Shown: one piece after another, positions 52,793-64,000 of the stretch | How positions within the stretch are numbered: position 1 is the stretch's first letter | How the letters are laid out: the number at the start of each line of letters is the position of its first letter | DNA from: Cryptomeria japonica | Lineage: Eukaryota > Streptophyta > Pinopsida > Cupressales > Cupressaceae | Length of the DNA stretch: 64,000 nt | Direction: 5' to 3' | Assembly: GCF_030272615.1 (NCBI RefSeq) | Contig: NC_081406.1 | Location: 218,370,997-218,434,996, forward strand | Translations under genes and position numbers: made by a program | Notes under the pieces: model-generated | What the model was told of the DNA's origin: nothing | The model's input: only the letters and a program-made list of their open reading frames with translations | The model's database searches: none

Positions 52793-55700
52793 TCATTGCT
52801 TGGCAGGATAAGCATGCCATAACACCGGTGGAAGATCGAGGGGGTCACCAATGGCTAGCACCAATTTAGAGAGTCTATCAGCCTATCCATTACCTTCCCT
52901 ATAGATGTGGCTAACCCAAAATTCATCAAAGGTGGCTAACAACACCAGAATCAGTTGAAGCCACTAGTTAAGGTGCCAACTAGGGATGTTATTACAGCGG
53001 ATTGCATTAACCACATTTAATGAGTCTCCCTCTAGATGAATTCTTTGGACCCCAAGCTCCTTCCCTAACTGAAGACCTCTTAAAGCCGCTCTGAATTCAG
53101 CTTCATTGTTAGTAGCAACTCCAATCTTTTCAGAGATTTCTTTTATATAGAGACCATCGGAGTCCCTCAAAATTCAATCAATACCACTTTGACCTGGATT
53201 TCCTGCAAAAGCACCATCAAAGTTTACCTTGCTCCACCCAGGTTCTAGCGCATCCCATTTCACCCCCACTCTTGGATTGACTTGATCCACCGAGGAACCC
53301 AAGCCAAAAAGTGGTGGAATGAGTAAATTTGGGAGAGCCAGCTTAATCTTACAATCCCAGTCTGTATACAAATTCTTCTTTAATGATTTGGATTGCGCAG
53401 CCTCATTCAGGATCTCAGTCAGGTGGATCTCAATTTTCCCACAAAGAGACATTAAGCTCATCTCTTTACCCTGGAAGATTCTACGATTCCTTTCTTTCCA
53501 AATTTCCCAAATTAGAAGCGATGGTAGGATATTAAGCAAATCAAAAAAATAAGCCTTTCTTGCTGGTTTAGGCCATTGCGAAAACCACTTATCTAGCCCT
53601 GATGGGAAGGGGCCGAAGATTCTCAATTTTCCCATGAAATGCCACCAACAGTTGCTGGAGAATTTGCAGTGGAGAAGTAAATAATCCGCGGTCTCTTCAT
53701 GCTCTAGACATAGAGTGCATCTATTGGGTCCATTGATACCCATTGAATAGAACCTTTCTTTAGTTAAGATCTTTTTCTAACAAGCCAACCAGACAAAAGA
53801 GCCTTCTTTGGGAAGGAGGTGTCAATGCCAAAAAATATTAACAGGCCAATCTTTTTTGTCTATGGCTGCTTCTTTCAATTTGTAACCAAAACATACTTTG
53901 TATTTACCATCAGAGGAACCATACCACCTAATGATATCCTTTTCAGGGGAAGGGAAAATAATCCTTTTGCTAAGAATGTCTACAAACAAGTTTTTCTGAT
54001 GCTAATCCAAGTCCAAGGGATCCAAGGAGTTCCATTTCCACTTAGCAATACCATTTTCTTGGATAGGATAACCATAATCATAGATTTTATGCCCCCAAAG
54101 GTGACAGGTTTCTACCATAATAGGTTGCAGTGAGGGATTGAGACATAAGGCATCTTCACCAACCCAAGAGTCAATCCAAAAGGAGGCATCCCTACCATTC
54201 CTGACATCCCAGGTAACCTGATCACTTATGATTTCCCTACTATCCACAATAAAATTCCAGATGGTCGAGCCTCTGGGAGGGTTGTTTATAGTGAGAATCC
54301 TTTTTGGCTCCATGGAGTCTAGATATTTATGTTTCAAAAACCTTGCCCATTTTTGCTTCCCACCACTACAAATTTCCCAAACCAATTTTGCACCCATAGC
54401 TAAATTCATAATTGAGATTTGGTGAATGCTAGCACCCCTTGCCTTTTTTGGTTGGCAGATCTTTTTCCAAGCTACCAAAGGAAATTTCCCTTTGTCATTT
54501 GAACCATTCCAAAGGAACTTTCTCATTAGAGAGATCAATTCATCTTCAATTGCCATCAAGTAATCTCAGGCAAGCCATAGAAAAAACCGGTATCGCAGAC
54601 AGGACCGATTTTATCATAGTGAGTTTACTAGCAAAGGATAACCACTTGCCTTTCCAAATTGCAAGCTTGGATTTGCACTTATCAATAAGATGCTTCCAAT
54701 AGTGAGTTATGTTACTGCCAATGAAGAGGGGGGTTCCTTGGAAGTTTGCAACTTTGAGATTACGAATCCTTGACAATACACCTTGCAAGTTAATCGAAGT
54801 ATTGACAAAAAACACTTCAGATTTGTGCCAATTGATTTTCTGCCTGGAAGCCATGCAGTAATCATCGGGGCATGATTTAATTGTTCTTTCCTCCCTCCTG
54901 GAAGTTGAACCAAACAGAATGGTATCATCGGCAAACTGCAAATGAGTCATTTTTTCAACCCCTGTTGCCACATTGACTCCAATCCAACGATCATCTAGCT
55001 GAAGAGCTTCGATTGATCGAAATGGTGATATTGGATCACCTTGTCAAATTCCTCATGTCGAGGAAAAGAATCCATGAGATGAGCCATTAACCAAAACAGA
55101 GAATTTGAGGGAGGATAGACAACTCATGACCCATGTGATCCATTCCTTGCAAAAGCCAAATTTATTAAGAACATCAAATAAGAAATCCCTGTCCACCATA
55201 TCATAAGCTTTCAGAATATCCAGTTTTAAAATCATATAGGAATCCTTGGTTTTCCTGGCCGTGTGAAGTGTTTCATGAGCAATGATAATGCCTTCCGCAA
55301 TGGATCTTCCAGGGGCAAAACCACTTTGTTCATCTGATATGATGTGTTTAAGGAGGGGCTTCAATCTGTTGGCTATGATCTTTGTTACAATCTTGTATAT
55401 TGTGTTGCATAGAGCAATGGGCCTAAAATCACTCATCTATTGAGGGTTTTGCTTCTTTGGGATTAGAGTCAAAAAGGTGTGATTAATAGCACCTAACATA
55501 GTCATTTTTTTTCTTGAATCTTCTACAGTAAGATGTAGATCTCCAGTGATGATATCCCAGAAATGATGGAAAAAGGCAACAGGGAAGCCATCAGGGCTAG
55601 GAGTCTTATCAGGTTTTAGCTGAAAGGTAGTTTTCCTTACTTCATCAATTGAAATAGGAGTACAGAGAGTTGAATTTTGACTATCAGATATTACAGATGG

Positions 55701-56988
55701 GATTGAGTTAAGAATTCTGGCTCTTGCTTCATGCTCAATCTGGTGATCGCCATTCAACAAGGAATCAAAGAATCTTACATCTTCTTACGCAATGTCCTCA
55801 TATTTCCTGACAGTGACTCCATCCAGTCTCATAATCTCCGATATTATGTTTCTATTTTGAATGGCAAAGGCCGATCAGTGGAAGAATTTGGTGTTTTTGT
55901 CACCTTCCTTTAGCCATAACTCCCTTGATTTTTGACGTCAGTGGATTTCCTCACTCCGAAGAATTTCATTTAGATCAGATTTGAGAGTATTTTCTTTGAT
56001 AAATAAATCCTCATTCATTCCTTAAGTAATAACAGAGTTGGTTATTTCTTTCAACTCAACCTTAATTCTTAATTTCTCCATATGAATATTCTTGAAATGG
56101 CTCTTATTCCATTCTTTGATCTTAACCTTAATATACTTGAGCTTCTTATTGAGAATGAAAAATCTCAAATGGTTCTCAAGAACTGGTTCATTCCACCAAA
56201 CAGATATAAGATCATATAGCTCAAGCACTCAAAACCACATTTTCTTAAGCCAGAAAGGAGTACCTCCCTCTGCTTATCCCAAAGCGACCTCCAGATAGAT
56301 CGGGTAATGATTTGATCCAATAAGCGAGAGAATAGAAGACTCTAAAGATAGATTTTGTCCTAGCCACTCACCAGTAACAAGAAACCGGTCAAGCCATTCA
56401 GCAATATTAGTAAAACCCACTCTCTTGTTCGTCCATGTGAAAACTCCATTTTTAGGAATAATGTCTAGAAGGTGATTCTTCTCAACAAATTCCAAAAAAG
56501 TCCTTCTGGGACATACCAGTCCTCTGAATACCCCCACTTTTCTCAATGCCGAAAAGGATTGCATTGAAGTCCCCGGCTACCACACAACTGCCATCGGTAA
56601 TACTGTTTAGTCTGATGGTTAAGAGATCCCAGAGAGCACGTTTATCACCAGCAGAAGATGGTCCATACACATTGAAAAGATTGAAATTCTTATTCTGACC
56701 AAGAATAGTTACCAGGCAATGTTGCCAATACTTATCTTCCCCAACAAGAGAGATCCTAACAATCATGGGATTCCAAATGATTCCCAAGCCACCAAAGGCT
56801 CCATCTGATTGCCTAAATAGCCCATTCCACTGTTTCCAAACTCTCATTTTAGCATCAGTCTCAGCCTTACTTCACTTAGTTTCTTGTAGTAGCCAAATAT
56901 CCCCTTTGGTGTCATCAATCTGGTGCTTAATCAAGCGCCATTTGTCAAGGGCATTGATGCCCTTGACATTCCAAGATAAGAGTTTCAT
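52793..56988 (-). pseudogene. L1 ORF2: endonuclease, reverse transcriptase, zf-RVT, RNase H
   Basis: Starts MKLLSWNVKGINALDKWR at 56988, the canonical AP-endonuclease N terminus, with LLQETK, GDFNAILFG and SNHYPIYLE (56274-56900). RT: FRPIALCNTIYKIVTKIIANR, AYDMVDRDFLF (55053-55436) and FADDTILFGS (54546-54971). zf-RVT: CTLCLEHEETADYLLLHC (53174-53743). RNase H: NFDGAFAGNPGQSG, ATNNEAEFRAALRGL, LEGDSLNVV and HIYREGNG then ADRLSKL (52793-53260). Nicks target DNA and copies LINE RNA in place. About seven frame breaks make it inactive. Confidence 0.88.
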
Positions 56989-57203
56989 TTCTCCCGGGGA
57001 AGGGCATTTCCCTTCCCTAAATTAAGTTTGGTTTGACCACTGGCAGCACCAGCCACTGCTAGCATAATTTATTTTTATTTGTGCACCCATACACCTTTTG
57101 GCTTAAAATTTGGTTTGTCAATAGTTGAATATGACTTCCCAAAACCTTTTGTAGTAACCTCCACTATAAGCTCAGACTCGGGTTCAAAGTCTTCATCACC
57201 CTC

Positions 57204-58872
57204 TTAGGAGGAAGATTCAATTTCACCATCTTCCAATTCAATACCTATCGAGGAGAAAATATTCCCACCCATCTCCCCCAGAGTACTAGCCTCCATACCC
57301 TGAGTGTGAAAATTGCAGTCTTCAATTACCAGTTGATTCCTAGGCACAAGAGGAGAGGGTGGAAGTGAATCTGCTAATTTGGATTCAATATCTGCCAGTA
57401 AGGTTTTAGTCTTTTCCAGAAGCATGAGAAGATCTTATTGGCTCTCGCTTTTTCTAGAGGAGGGAGGAGCTATGTTCAAAGGAGTTGCCTCTATCAATGG
57501 AACATTCTCATTATCATTAGTTTCATTGCAAAAGCCTTCCCCAGTATCAGTGGAGCTAGGAGGTTCCAGTTGCAGCTTTTCTTCAATAGGAAATTGCATA
57601 CAAGAATAACTTCATTGTATCGAAGATGAAACATCACAACTAATGTCGGTGTGATCCAAGGAGAAGCATTTAGGAAAAAAAGGTAACTGATCTTCTCTAT
57701 CAATCTTTTGGATTCAGATCTACCCAGCACTAATAATTTTGACTTCATCGGGGATCTTGGTGATTCGATCTGTGCTAATGCAAATTTTGACGAAGCTTCC
57801 CCATAATTTATCCTCCAAAATGTCATCAACTGATACAAAGGTGCCAAGGTTTTTTCATATATCCTTAATGACATCAATGTGCCAATAATCCAAGGGACAA
57901 TTGTAAAATCTTATCCATACCTTGCTATCAGTAATACATGCGTATGGGGATTGAAATTGGGCTGCCAATCAATGATGTGAACTTCAATGCCATCCAAGAT
58001 ATATGGACCTTTATTTTTAGCTTGCCATTTCTCCTCATTTCTCATAAATTCAATCATAAAGAAATCATTTGGGAGAATATTAATGTTAATTTCCTTTCCC
58101 CATTGTGCTCTACACCACGATTCAAAGTTGTCATTAACCCATTTTCCACCACCCCACTTGATGAAAAGGCAAAACTCAAGCAAACTCGACCAAGCAGAAT
58201 TAATTTTATTTTCATCCAAAAAGATGGTAGGTCTTGAGGTTTTTCTTACCGGTTTAGGATGACGGAGTTGTTGAGGGAGGAAGGTCCGTCTTCGGAAGTC
58301 AAGGTATCTCTCTCGGTTTGACCAAGGGTTCTGAATTTTAGGACAAAAGTTAGATCTCCAAGACCTGGCATGGTCCGCCCTTGAGTTATCTTGCCCAAAG
58401 CACCCATTATACATTTGGAAATTACCATGAGCTTTCGGAGGGACCAGAGTAGGTTTAGAATGAGGGTTGCCGCTCTCAATTGCCACACTGGGGATGCTAG
58501 ATTCAGGCAATGGATATCAGTTTTGGGGGCCTTGGAAGCAGGATGCTTAGGTTTACAAAACCAGCCTTTTTTATTCCAAATACAACCATTTTCCTTCCAT
58601 TTATGCGGGTCAATAGGGCACTGGTTACCACTTGAATATGGATTTCCATAGTTCATCCGCAGTCTGGAATATCTGTTACCCTGGAACATGTCTTCTTTCC
58701 CAGCATTAACTGGTTTCTGAGCTGATTGCAATCTAACTATTTCGATGGGAAAGGCAATATCTGCTTCATCGCTCCATGAACCAACCTTCGTGGCCTGAGT
58801 GCTAGAACTTCGCACATTGGTAGACCAACTCCTATCGCCACTGCCGATCCAGCTGCCTTCGAGCACCGCCAT
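57204..58872 (-). pseudogene. L1 ORF1 (DUF4283-type RNA-binding protein)
   Basis: Start ATG 58872 (MAVLEGSWIGSGDRSW). A frameshift near 58450 joins two overlapping frames. Typical plant L1 ORF1 block at 57911-58100: NDFFMIEFMRNEEKWQ, GPYILDGIEVHIIDWQPNF, then VWIRFYNCPLDYWHIDVI, the DUF4283/zinc-finger pattern. An acidic C terminus runs to 57204 (GIELEDGEIESSS). Binds LINE RNA in the ribonucleoprotein. Broken by several stops. Confidence 0.8.
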
Positions 58873-58956
58873 TTCGCTCCTATTCTCTTGCTTTGTGATA
58901 TTGATTCCTCTTTTGTGATAAATTAAATCAGTTTTTGTCTTCTTTATTATTGTCAA

Positions 58957-59752
58957 TTTGGTTAAATTTTTGTCAAGAATGATGTTTAGACCTTGGGAAG
59001 AAACCTCTTTTTTTGTGAACTCCCTTACTCAGACCAAACTAATTTTTTAAAATTTTCTATCAAAAATATTATAAATTTAATTCTCTACAAATACAAATGT
59101 ATTAAAGTAGATAAATTATATAAATAAATAAATAAAATTAAGTAATACTTTTATATCTTATAAATATCCTTTAAAATAACATCAGATTTTTAAAATAAAT
59201 TCATATTAATATAGAAAAAACATGTATATTATATAAAGCTTATATGTTGTATATTTTAAAATCTATATATCTATAATCAAATTTGTATATTCTTAAAAAA
59301 ATTATATAAATAAAATAAAAGTAAAATTGTTCTCTCTCACTCACTCACTCACTCACTCACTCACTCACTCACTCACTCTCTCACACACACACATATACAT
59401 TTTATTTAATATTTTTTTAGTTAATTTCATAGATTTCCATAATCCATTAGTTTGTCCCTTAATTACTTATGGATTTGATTTGATTTGAATTTGTCTCTAG
59501 TTTTTTACATCAAATCTAGGAACAATGAAGGGACAATTTTTTTTAGTTATTAAATAACATCACTATTACTATATAACTTATTAATAATGTTTAGAATAAT
59601 ATTTCTTTTAAATATATATACAAGTATTATCGAATATGACTGAAGTGAAATAAATATTTCAAAAATAATATTTTTTACTATTTTATAAATAATTTTTTAC
59701 ATATCTAATATTTTTTTAAAGATAACTATGTTGAAATAAACATTTTGAAAAT
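58957..59752. other. A+T-rich spacer with TCAC microsatellite
   Basis: No gene. A (TCAC)n run of about 10 repeats lies at 59337-59378, followed by TCTCTCACACACACA to about 59391. The rest is A/T homopolymer-rich. Confidence 0.8.
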
Positions 59753-60285
59753 AATATTTTTTTTTAGGCAAAAGGGTAAAAACTTTATTGAGAATCAGAA
59801 TCAAGCATTACAAAAAGAATCAGAGCCCTAAGGCCCCCGAGAAGGACAACCAACTTCAAGGCCACCCATGTCCTCAGTGAGAATCATCTGCAATTCTTGA
59901 CAGTAATCCCCAGAGAGATGCTCCCAGCCTTCCACTTTCCACTCATTATCATGCTCCGATGCCCACTTGGCCAAACAGTCTGCCACACCATTCCATTCAT
60001 GGGGAATATGGATGAAGGACACCTGCTCCATTAAAGAGCTAATTTGAAGAATCTACTGAACAATCCTTGCCAACTGCCACTGTATCCCACTCTCCTTCTG
60101 ATCAGATAACAAGTTAACAACAATCTGTGAATCCGATTCACAAATCACCTTCCTAAAACCCATCACCAAAGCCCGCTCAAGTGCATAAATAATCGCAAAA
60201 CCCTCCATAATATTATTAGACTGATACCCTTTATGCACCAAAAAGAGGAAAACAACCTCCCCCCTGTTATTCCTGCCAACACCCC
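59753..60285 (-). mobile_element. L2: 5'-truncated LINE end (RNase H)
   Basis: Minus strand: GEVVFLFLVHKGYQSNNIMEG, ALERALVMGFRKVICESDSQIVV, a stop, then PHEWNGVADCLAKWASEH and a stop at 59828, followed by AATAAAGTTTTTACCCTTTTGCC and an A run (T run on plus at about 59757-59764), the classic plant LINE 3' end. RNase H motifs E, D (ESDSQ) and the C-terminal His are present. Cut at the right by the T4 LTR, so only about 530 bp is visible. Confidence 0.8.
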
Positions 60286-61946
60286 TGTGTAGGGGAAAAA
60301 AGCGAGACTAGGCTAACATGTCCTAATCCTACCTTTTGACACACATTGTGGAATATGAAAGAGCCTAGAGGTATCACACAATTGGCTACTTCTTTTTGTG
60401 GAAGAGAGAGCCACGGGCTACTTATTAGGATTTCTATTCCTTTGTTGCAAATGATAGATAGAATGATGCAAGTTCAACTACTAGCCCTAGAGTACAAGTA
60501 TGAACTAGTAACAACAGTGCAAGATTGAGATTAAGTGATGAAAAGTTGTAAACACAAGAACAAGACAAGAATGTAGATACATACCCGGAGTTAAAATCTG
60601 AGTGTAAATGTTCAGGACGGTGGCGCGGGCACCACTGTCCTGATTCTGCTCCTGACACTGCTCCTGAAACTGCTATTTGGTAACCTGAAAAGCTATCTGA
60701 AACTTGCTGTCTGACAGAAGGACCAGGGCGCCCAGCGCCCCTATCCCAGGGACCAGGGCACCCAATGCCCCTGTCCTGGCAGGACTAGGGCGCCCCACGC
60801 CCCTGTCCTAGCTTTCTGGGCTGGAATTTGGTGTGGTATTCTGTCTCGGTCCGCTTCCACCGGATCTGCAACTTGCGGCGTCCTTTGAATTCGAAAATCT
60901 ACACTTATATCTGAAAAGGGTTGTAGGTGGCTATATAGGGTTTTGCCTTAGTCAAACCCCCGCTTTGGTGATTTCCACCTCCACGAATAGCCAAGTTGTA
61001 TTGTAAAAGTAGTGTGTGCAGACCTTGTGTGTGTGCAAGATCCTAAAATGCAAGTAAGCAAACTAGAGCAACCTAGAAAGTAAACCCTAATTGCTTGTAA
61101 ATGATAATGTAAATGCTCCAAATCAAGATGCAAAGTGATCTAAAGCATGAATACAAATGACATAGTGAGGCTTATGCAAAGACATGAAAATAACATGAAA
61201 TCATACCCAACCCCAAGGGAGGGGTACAAGCCAATCTTCAGTCGGTGATCCATTATTGCTCTTCAATGTCTTCAAAGCCCTAAATGGATGAATGAAATTG
61301 ATGAATGCTTGATGGATGGATGTTGAATGTTGTTGAAGTCTTCAAAGATCTGCTCTTTTGCTGCATAGAAGGCCCCTGAAACCAAAATTCGGATCCTTTC
61401 AAATGAAGAAAGAGAGCTCTTATATATGAAACCCTAGGTCTTAATTTCAACTTTTGGCCGACCTAGAGATTGAATCTCCCACCAATTTCTTGGGGTTAAG
61501 CTTTATTTTATGATTGGATCGCGCTCCTAAAATTTCGGGAAAAATGTCCAAGACCATGTGCACGCCGGGCGCCATGGTCCCGAGAACTTTTCACCAAATT
61601 TTCAAGGCTGTCGGATATGCTGATTTTAGAGCGAATCCCGAAGTTACAGGTGATTTCGAGATGTTTTGACCCCCGAAATCAAGCCCCCAAGTTCAAAATA
61701 GGGCCTAATTAGGGTTTTTGATTAAGTGATGTATTGGAGGAATACAATGAAAGGGGCACACTTTAATGAAAAGGGCCCAACTTTATGATATGGGAGATGA
61801 TAAAAAGGACCTTAGACCTAATTAATTTAATTAATTAAGTGCTAAAGGGGAAATGCAATGCAAAATGTAAAATGCGCCAAGGCGGGTGCTAAACTAGGTG
61901 TGAAATTGTACCACCCTAGAAAGTGCGTACAATTTACGACGCTACA
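60286..61946 (-). mobile_element. T4 3' LTR (TGTAGCGTC type)
   Basis: About 1.66 kb from TGTGTAGGGG/TGTAGGGG (boundary uncertain by 2 nt) to TTTACGACGCTACA; minus start TGTAGCGTCGTAAATTG. A polypurine tract abuts its right end, so the element body extends right. Minus-strand TATATAAG at 61419-61426. Contains three GGACCAGGGCGCCC-like units at 60720-60830 and a GACCATG...CATGGTC stem at 61552-61579. Confidence 0.75.
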
Positions 61947-61964
61947 TTTAGCCCCCACTTTAGC
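61947..61964 (-). other. T4 polypurine tract
   Basis: Minus strand GCTAAAGTGGGGGCTAAA directly before the LTR start TGTAGCGTC. Confidence 0.7.
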
Positions 61965-63676
61965 GATCATATGAACACTACGTGCATATGCAATCTAAAG
62001 TACAGAAAAGTAAACATTATTTGAAAAAGGATATATCCATAAGTCGGTCGAACGAAGCCCCCAGCGGTATCTGCAGTACACAGTTAGGAACCGCACCCTA
62101 CAAAACACACGTTAGATCACAAAATCACCTAATGCTTACTAAGGAAGGTGATGAAAATTCAAGGGTAGCTATATGCCCCCCCCTATTTCGGCTTGCTAAT
62201 TTTAGTGAGTTGAAACAGGGTATCATGTTTACCACTTCGAATTGTTAAAGAATATTGATAACAAATGCTCACAAGAAGATTTGATATGAGATCAAAAACT
62301 AATGGAGAATCATTTGGTAAGAAAGAGGACTAAATCTCAATTTCAACACAACAAAGAGTGTGAGGATTTGAGAGTTCTCTAACACAAGATGAAGGATGTA
62401 AATGGAAACAAAATGCAAAGAGAAGAAAATTAAAAAAAAAGCATGAATACACACATTTGTGATCCATGAGAAGAATAGTGAGAGAGAAAACATGGACTTC
62501 TCGCCCCTAGATCTTGTCTAGGTGATCCATGGGAAAAAGGACATGGAAAACTAGCCCCTAGAGTCTGTCTAGGTGATCCATGTAAGGGAGGAGAGTGAGA
62601 AAGTCTAGCCTTATGCCGCTAGTTCCACTCAACCTCGTGCATGTGTGTGTAAGGGAGGTTAGAAGCACCTCATAGGAGTCTATGCCCGAGTATGCTACAA
62701 CCTATATATGTATAGTACAAAAGCATGACATCTCGCTCTAAGAGTCTGTGCTCTGGTTCCGAGAATAATCACCTTGCATAAAAGAAAAATGGAGACATCT
62801 CGCTCTAAGAGTCTGTGCTCTGGTTCCGAGAATGACCCACTGCTCAAAAAGTGCAATGTTTATGTCATAAGTAAAGTAGAACAAGGAGATCCTTAGAGGA
62901 GAAGAGATCTTTGTACAAAAGACACCTATCTCCGAGAGGACAAATATAACATTTTCTAGAATAAGACAAAGAAGAGAATAAGAATGCAGTACTTCCTTCT
63001 TTTGCGAGGTGAAAATGATTCTTAATGAAGGATGACGCTCTTTTTAACCCAATTGGGAGAGTGAATTCATTATGGATGTATCTTACCAAGTGCAAAAGAG
63101 GTTGTAGTCAAGGACTTACACCTCTTGTAAGAGAGAATCCTTGAACAAACAACAACAAATGCATACAAGGAATAACATCAAGTAATAAAGTTCACACCAT
63201 CCACGAAAATAGGAAAAATTGGATCCTTAGATAAAAATAAGAAAAGGTCATTGCCTCCCAAGGATAAGGACAATGAGAAGGACTTACACAATCTTCTAGG
63301 GAGAGATTTAGACATAAGCAAAATGTACTACATACTCACATGAGTTCATGCAAGCAAGACATTAGTGTATGTAAAATGCTCCTCACAAGAAGTGGGTAAG
63401 GTAAGAAAGAGAATACACATCTTCTCCCATATCTAGGAAAAGAGGAAAAAGATTTCCACACTATTACCCCAAAGGGAAATTTTAATCATAAAAAGAAGAG
63501 ATGTATGAAATCACTCTTGTCCCCATAGGAACAAGAGATAACATAGAAAATTAGGCTATTATGTTGCTTCAAAAATATGATTGCACTTGAAATTGTACCA
63601 TCATGAATGACAATGAGCCCCCAGTAAATGAGCTACCAATGTCACATAATGATGAGCAACATAATAGCCATTGATG
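61965..63676 (-). other. T4 3' internal region, non-coding
   Basis: No coding region I can support. Contains two CCCCTAGA...TCTAGG hairpin units near 62505 and 62556 and a 67-bp tandem duplication at 62727. The short frames at 61982-62248 (+) and 62865-63095 (-) show no domain. Assigned to T4 from position between its polypurine tract and the edge frame. Confidence 0.55.
62727..62833. repeat. 67-bp tandem duplication
   Basis: GACATCTCGCTCTAAGAGTC...GGTTCCGAGAAT occurs at 62727 and 62794, nearly identical over about 40 bp, with diverged spacer. Confidence 0.85.
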
Positions 63677-64000
63677 TTATTTAAAGACATCATAGATTGA
63701 ATCAGGTATTTGAATATGACATGATGAATGCTCAACTATAAGTGAGATCAAAAACATGTATAAAGTGATAAAAATTGAAGAAGAAAAGTCACAAGAAATC
63801 TTAGAAGAGGGATGAGTGTAATTTATTAGAGCCTTATCCCTAGAAGAAAGGACTTTATGATGAATAGGAGATAAAGATTCATAAGTGGATTTAGAAATTT
63901 GAGGGGAGTCATAAAAAGATTTGTTCATCGCCAATATTTCCTTATGAGGGGAATGAGAGCTGATAGAAGTAGAAGATGATTTAGTTGAAGTGAGATCATC
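63677..64000 (-). CDS. T4 internal ORF, C-terminal end, runs off right edge
   Basis: Open from the right edge (DDLTSTKSSSTSISSHSPHK) through AMNKSFYDSPQISKSTYESL to a stop at 63677; 107 codons visible. Ser/Thr-rich, then a hydrophobic segment (IFITLYMFLISLIVEH). No domain recognised. It is loosely like the Ser/Lys-rich plus hydrophobic linker of T2 (36230-37204), which also sits near the 3' part of the element, but this is resemblance in composition only. Confidence 0.35.
   Translation of the reverse strand, partial: DDLTSTKSSSTSISSHSPHKEILAMNKSFYDSPQISKSTYESLSPIHHKVLSSRDKALINYTHPSSKISCDFSSSIFITLYMFLISLIVEHSSCHIQIPDSIYDVFK

Larger units (their letters stand above)
51106..58872 (-). mobile_element. 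L1: plant L1-type LINE with three ORFs
   Basis: Minus-strand non-LTR element: ORF1 (58872-57204), ORF2 (56988-52793) and an additional ORF (52122-51358), ending in a minus-strand poly(A) tract (T run at about 51106-51114 on plus) preceded by a 3' UTR. All ORFs carry stops or frameshifts. The 5' UTR and target duplication were not resolved; sequence right of 58900 becomes A+T-rich. Confidence 0.85.

Overview
This window is repetitive nuclear DNA from a large-genome seed plant, most likely a gymnosperm/conifer (inference from the dense, deeply nested, long-LTR retroelements; nothing here fixes the species). I found no convincing resident host gene, rRNA or tRNA. Almost everything is explained by LTR retrotransposons, two LINE copies and their remains, stacked inside one another. 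Labels T1-T4, C1-C3, G1, L1 and L2 are mine.

Layout. 1-11091 (-): T1, a Tat/Ogre-type Ty3/gypsy element whose gag-protease-G-patch-RT-RNase H frame is open for 1792 codons and runs off the left edge; its 5' LTR end and primer-binding site (PBS) are tandemly duplicated (period 1142 bp). T1 sits in a Copia-type LTR (11092-13229), which sits in the pol region of C1, a decayed minus-strand Ty1/copia element (13230-22330). C1 is also interrupted by C3 (14178-17577), a pol-less copia-like element whose own LTR holds a solo LTR with a perfect AACCG target duplication. C1 is inserted in the G-patch codons of T3, another Tat gag-protease remnant (22331-25007), whose flank carries a TGTAGCGTC-type solo LTR (25177-26376).

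27401-49975 (+): G1, a gag-only (LARD/TR-GAG-like) element with 2.8-kb LTRs. Its left LTR is split by T2 (29429-43341, -), a 13.9-kb Tat derivative lacking RT, RNase H and most of integrase, with intact LTRs, PBS, polypurine tract and a perfect GTTTC target duplication; the second G1 LTR preserves the empty site. At its 3' end T2 carries, in antisense, a captured two-exon plant mobile domain (PMD/MAIN-like) gene whose intron holds two unusual repeat arrays. A further solo LTR (34875-35981) lies in T2.

51106-58872 (-): L1, a plant L1-type LINE with ORF1, endonuclease-RT-zinc finger-RNase H ORF2, and a third conserved-looking ORF of unknown function before the poly(A). 59753-60285 (-): L2, a 5'-truncated LINE RNase H end, cut by the LTR of T4, whose 3' internal part fills 61947-64000.

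The genes act as parasites rather than as a host pathway: T1 alone looks potentially autonomous; T2, G1 and C3 have lost pol and would depend on enzymes supplied in trans. The most unusual items are the antisense intron-bearing PMD gene, the stem-covarying hairpin array inside its intron, complementary GCGTCTGTG-type arrays at the two ends of T2, and the T1 tandem LTR-PBS duplication.
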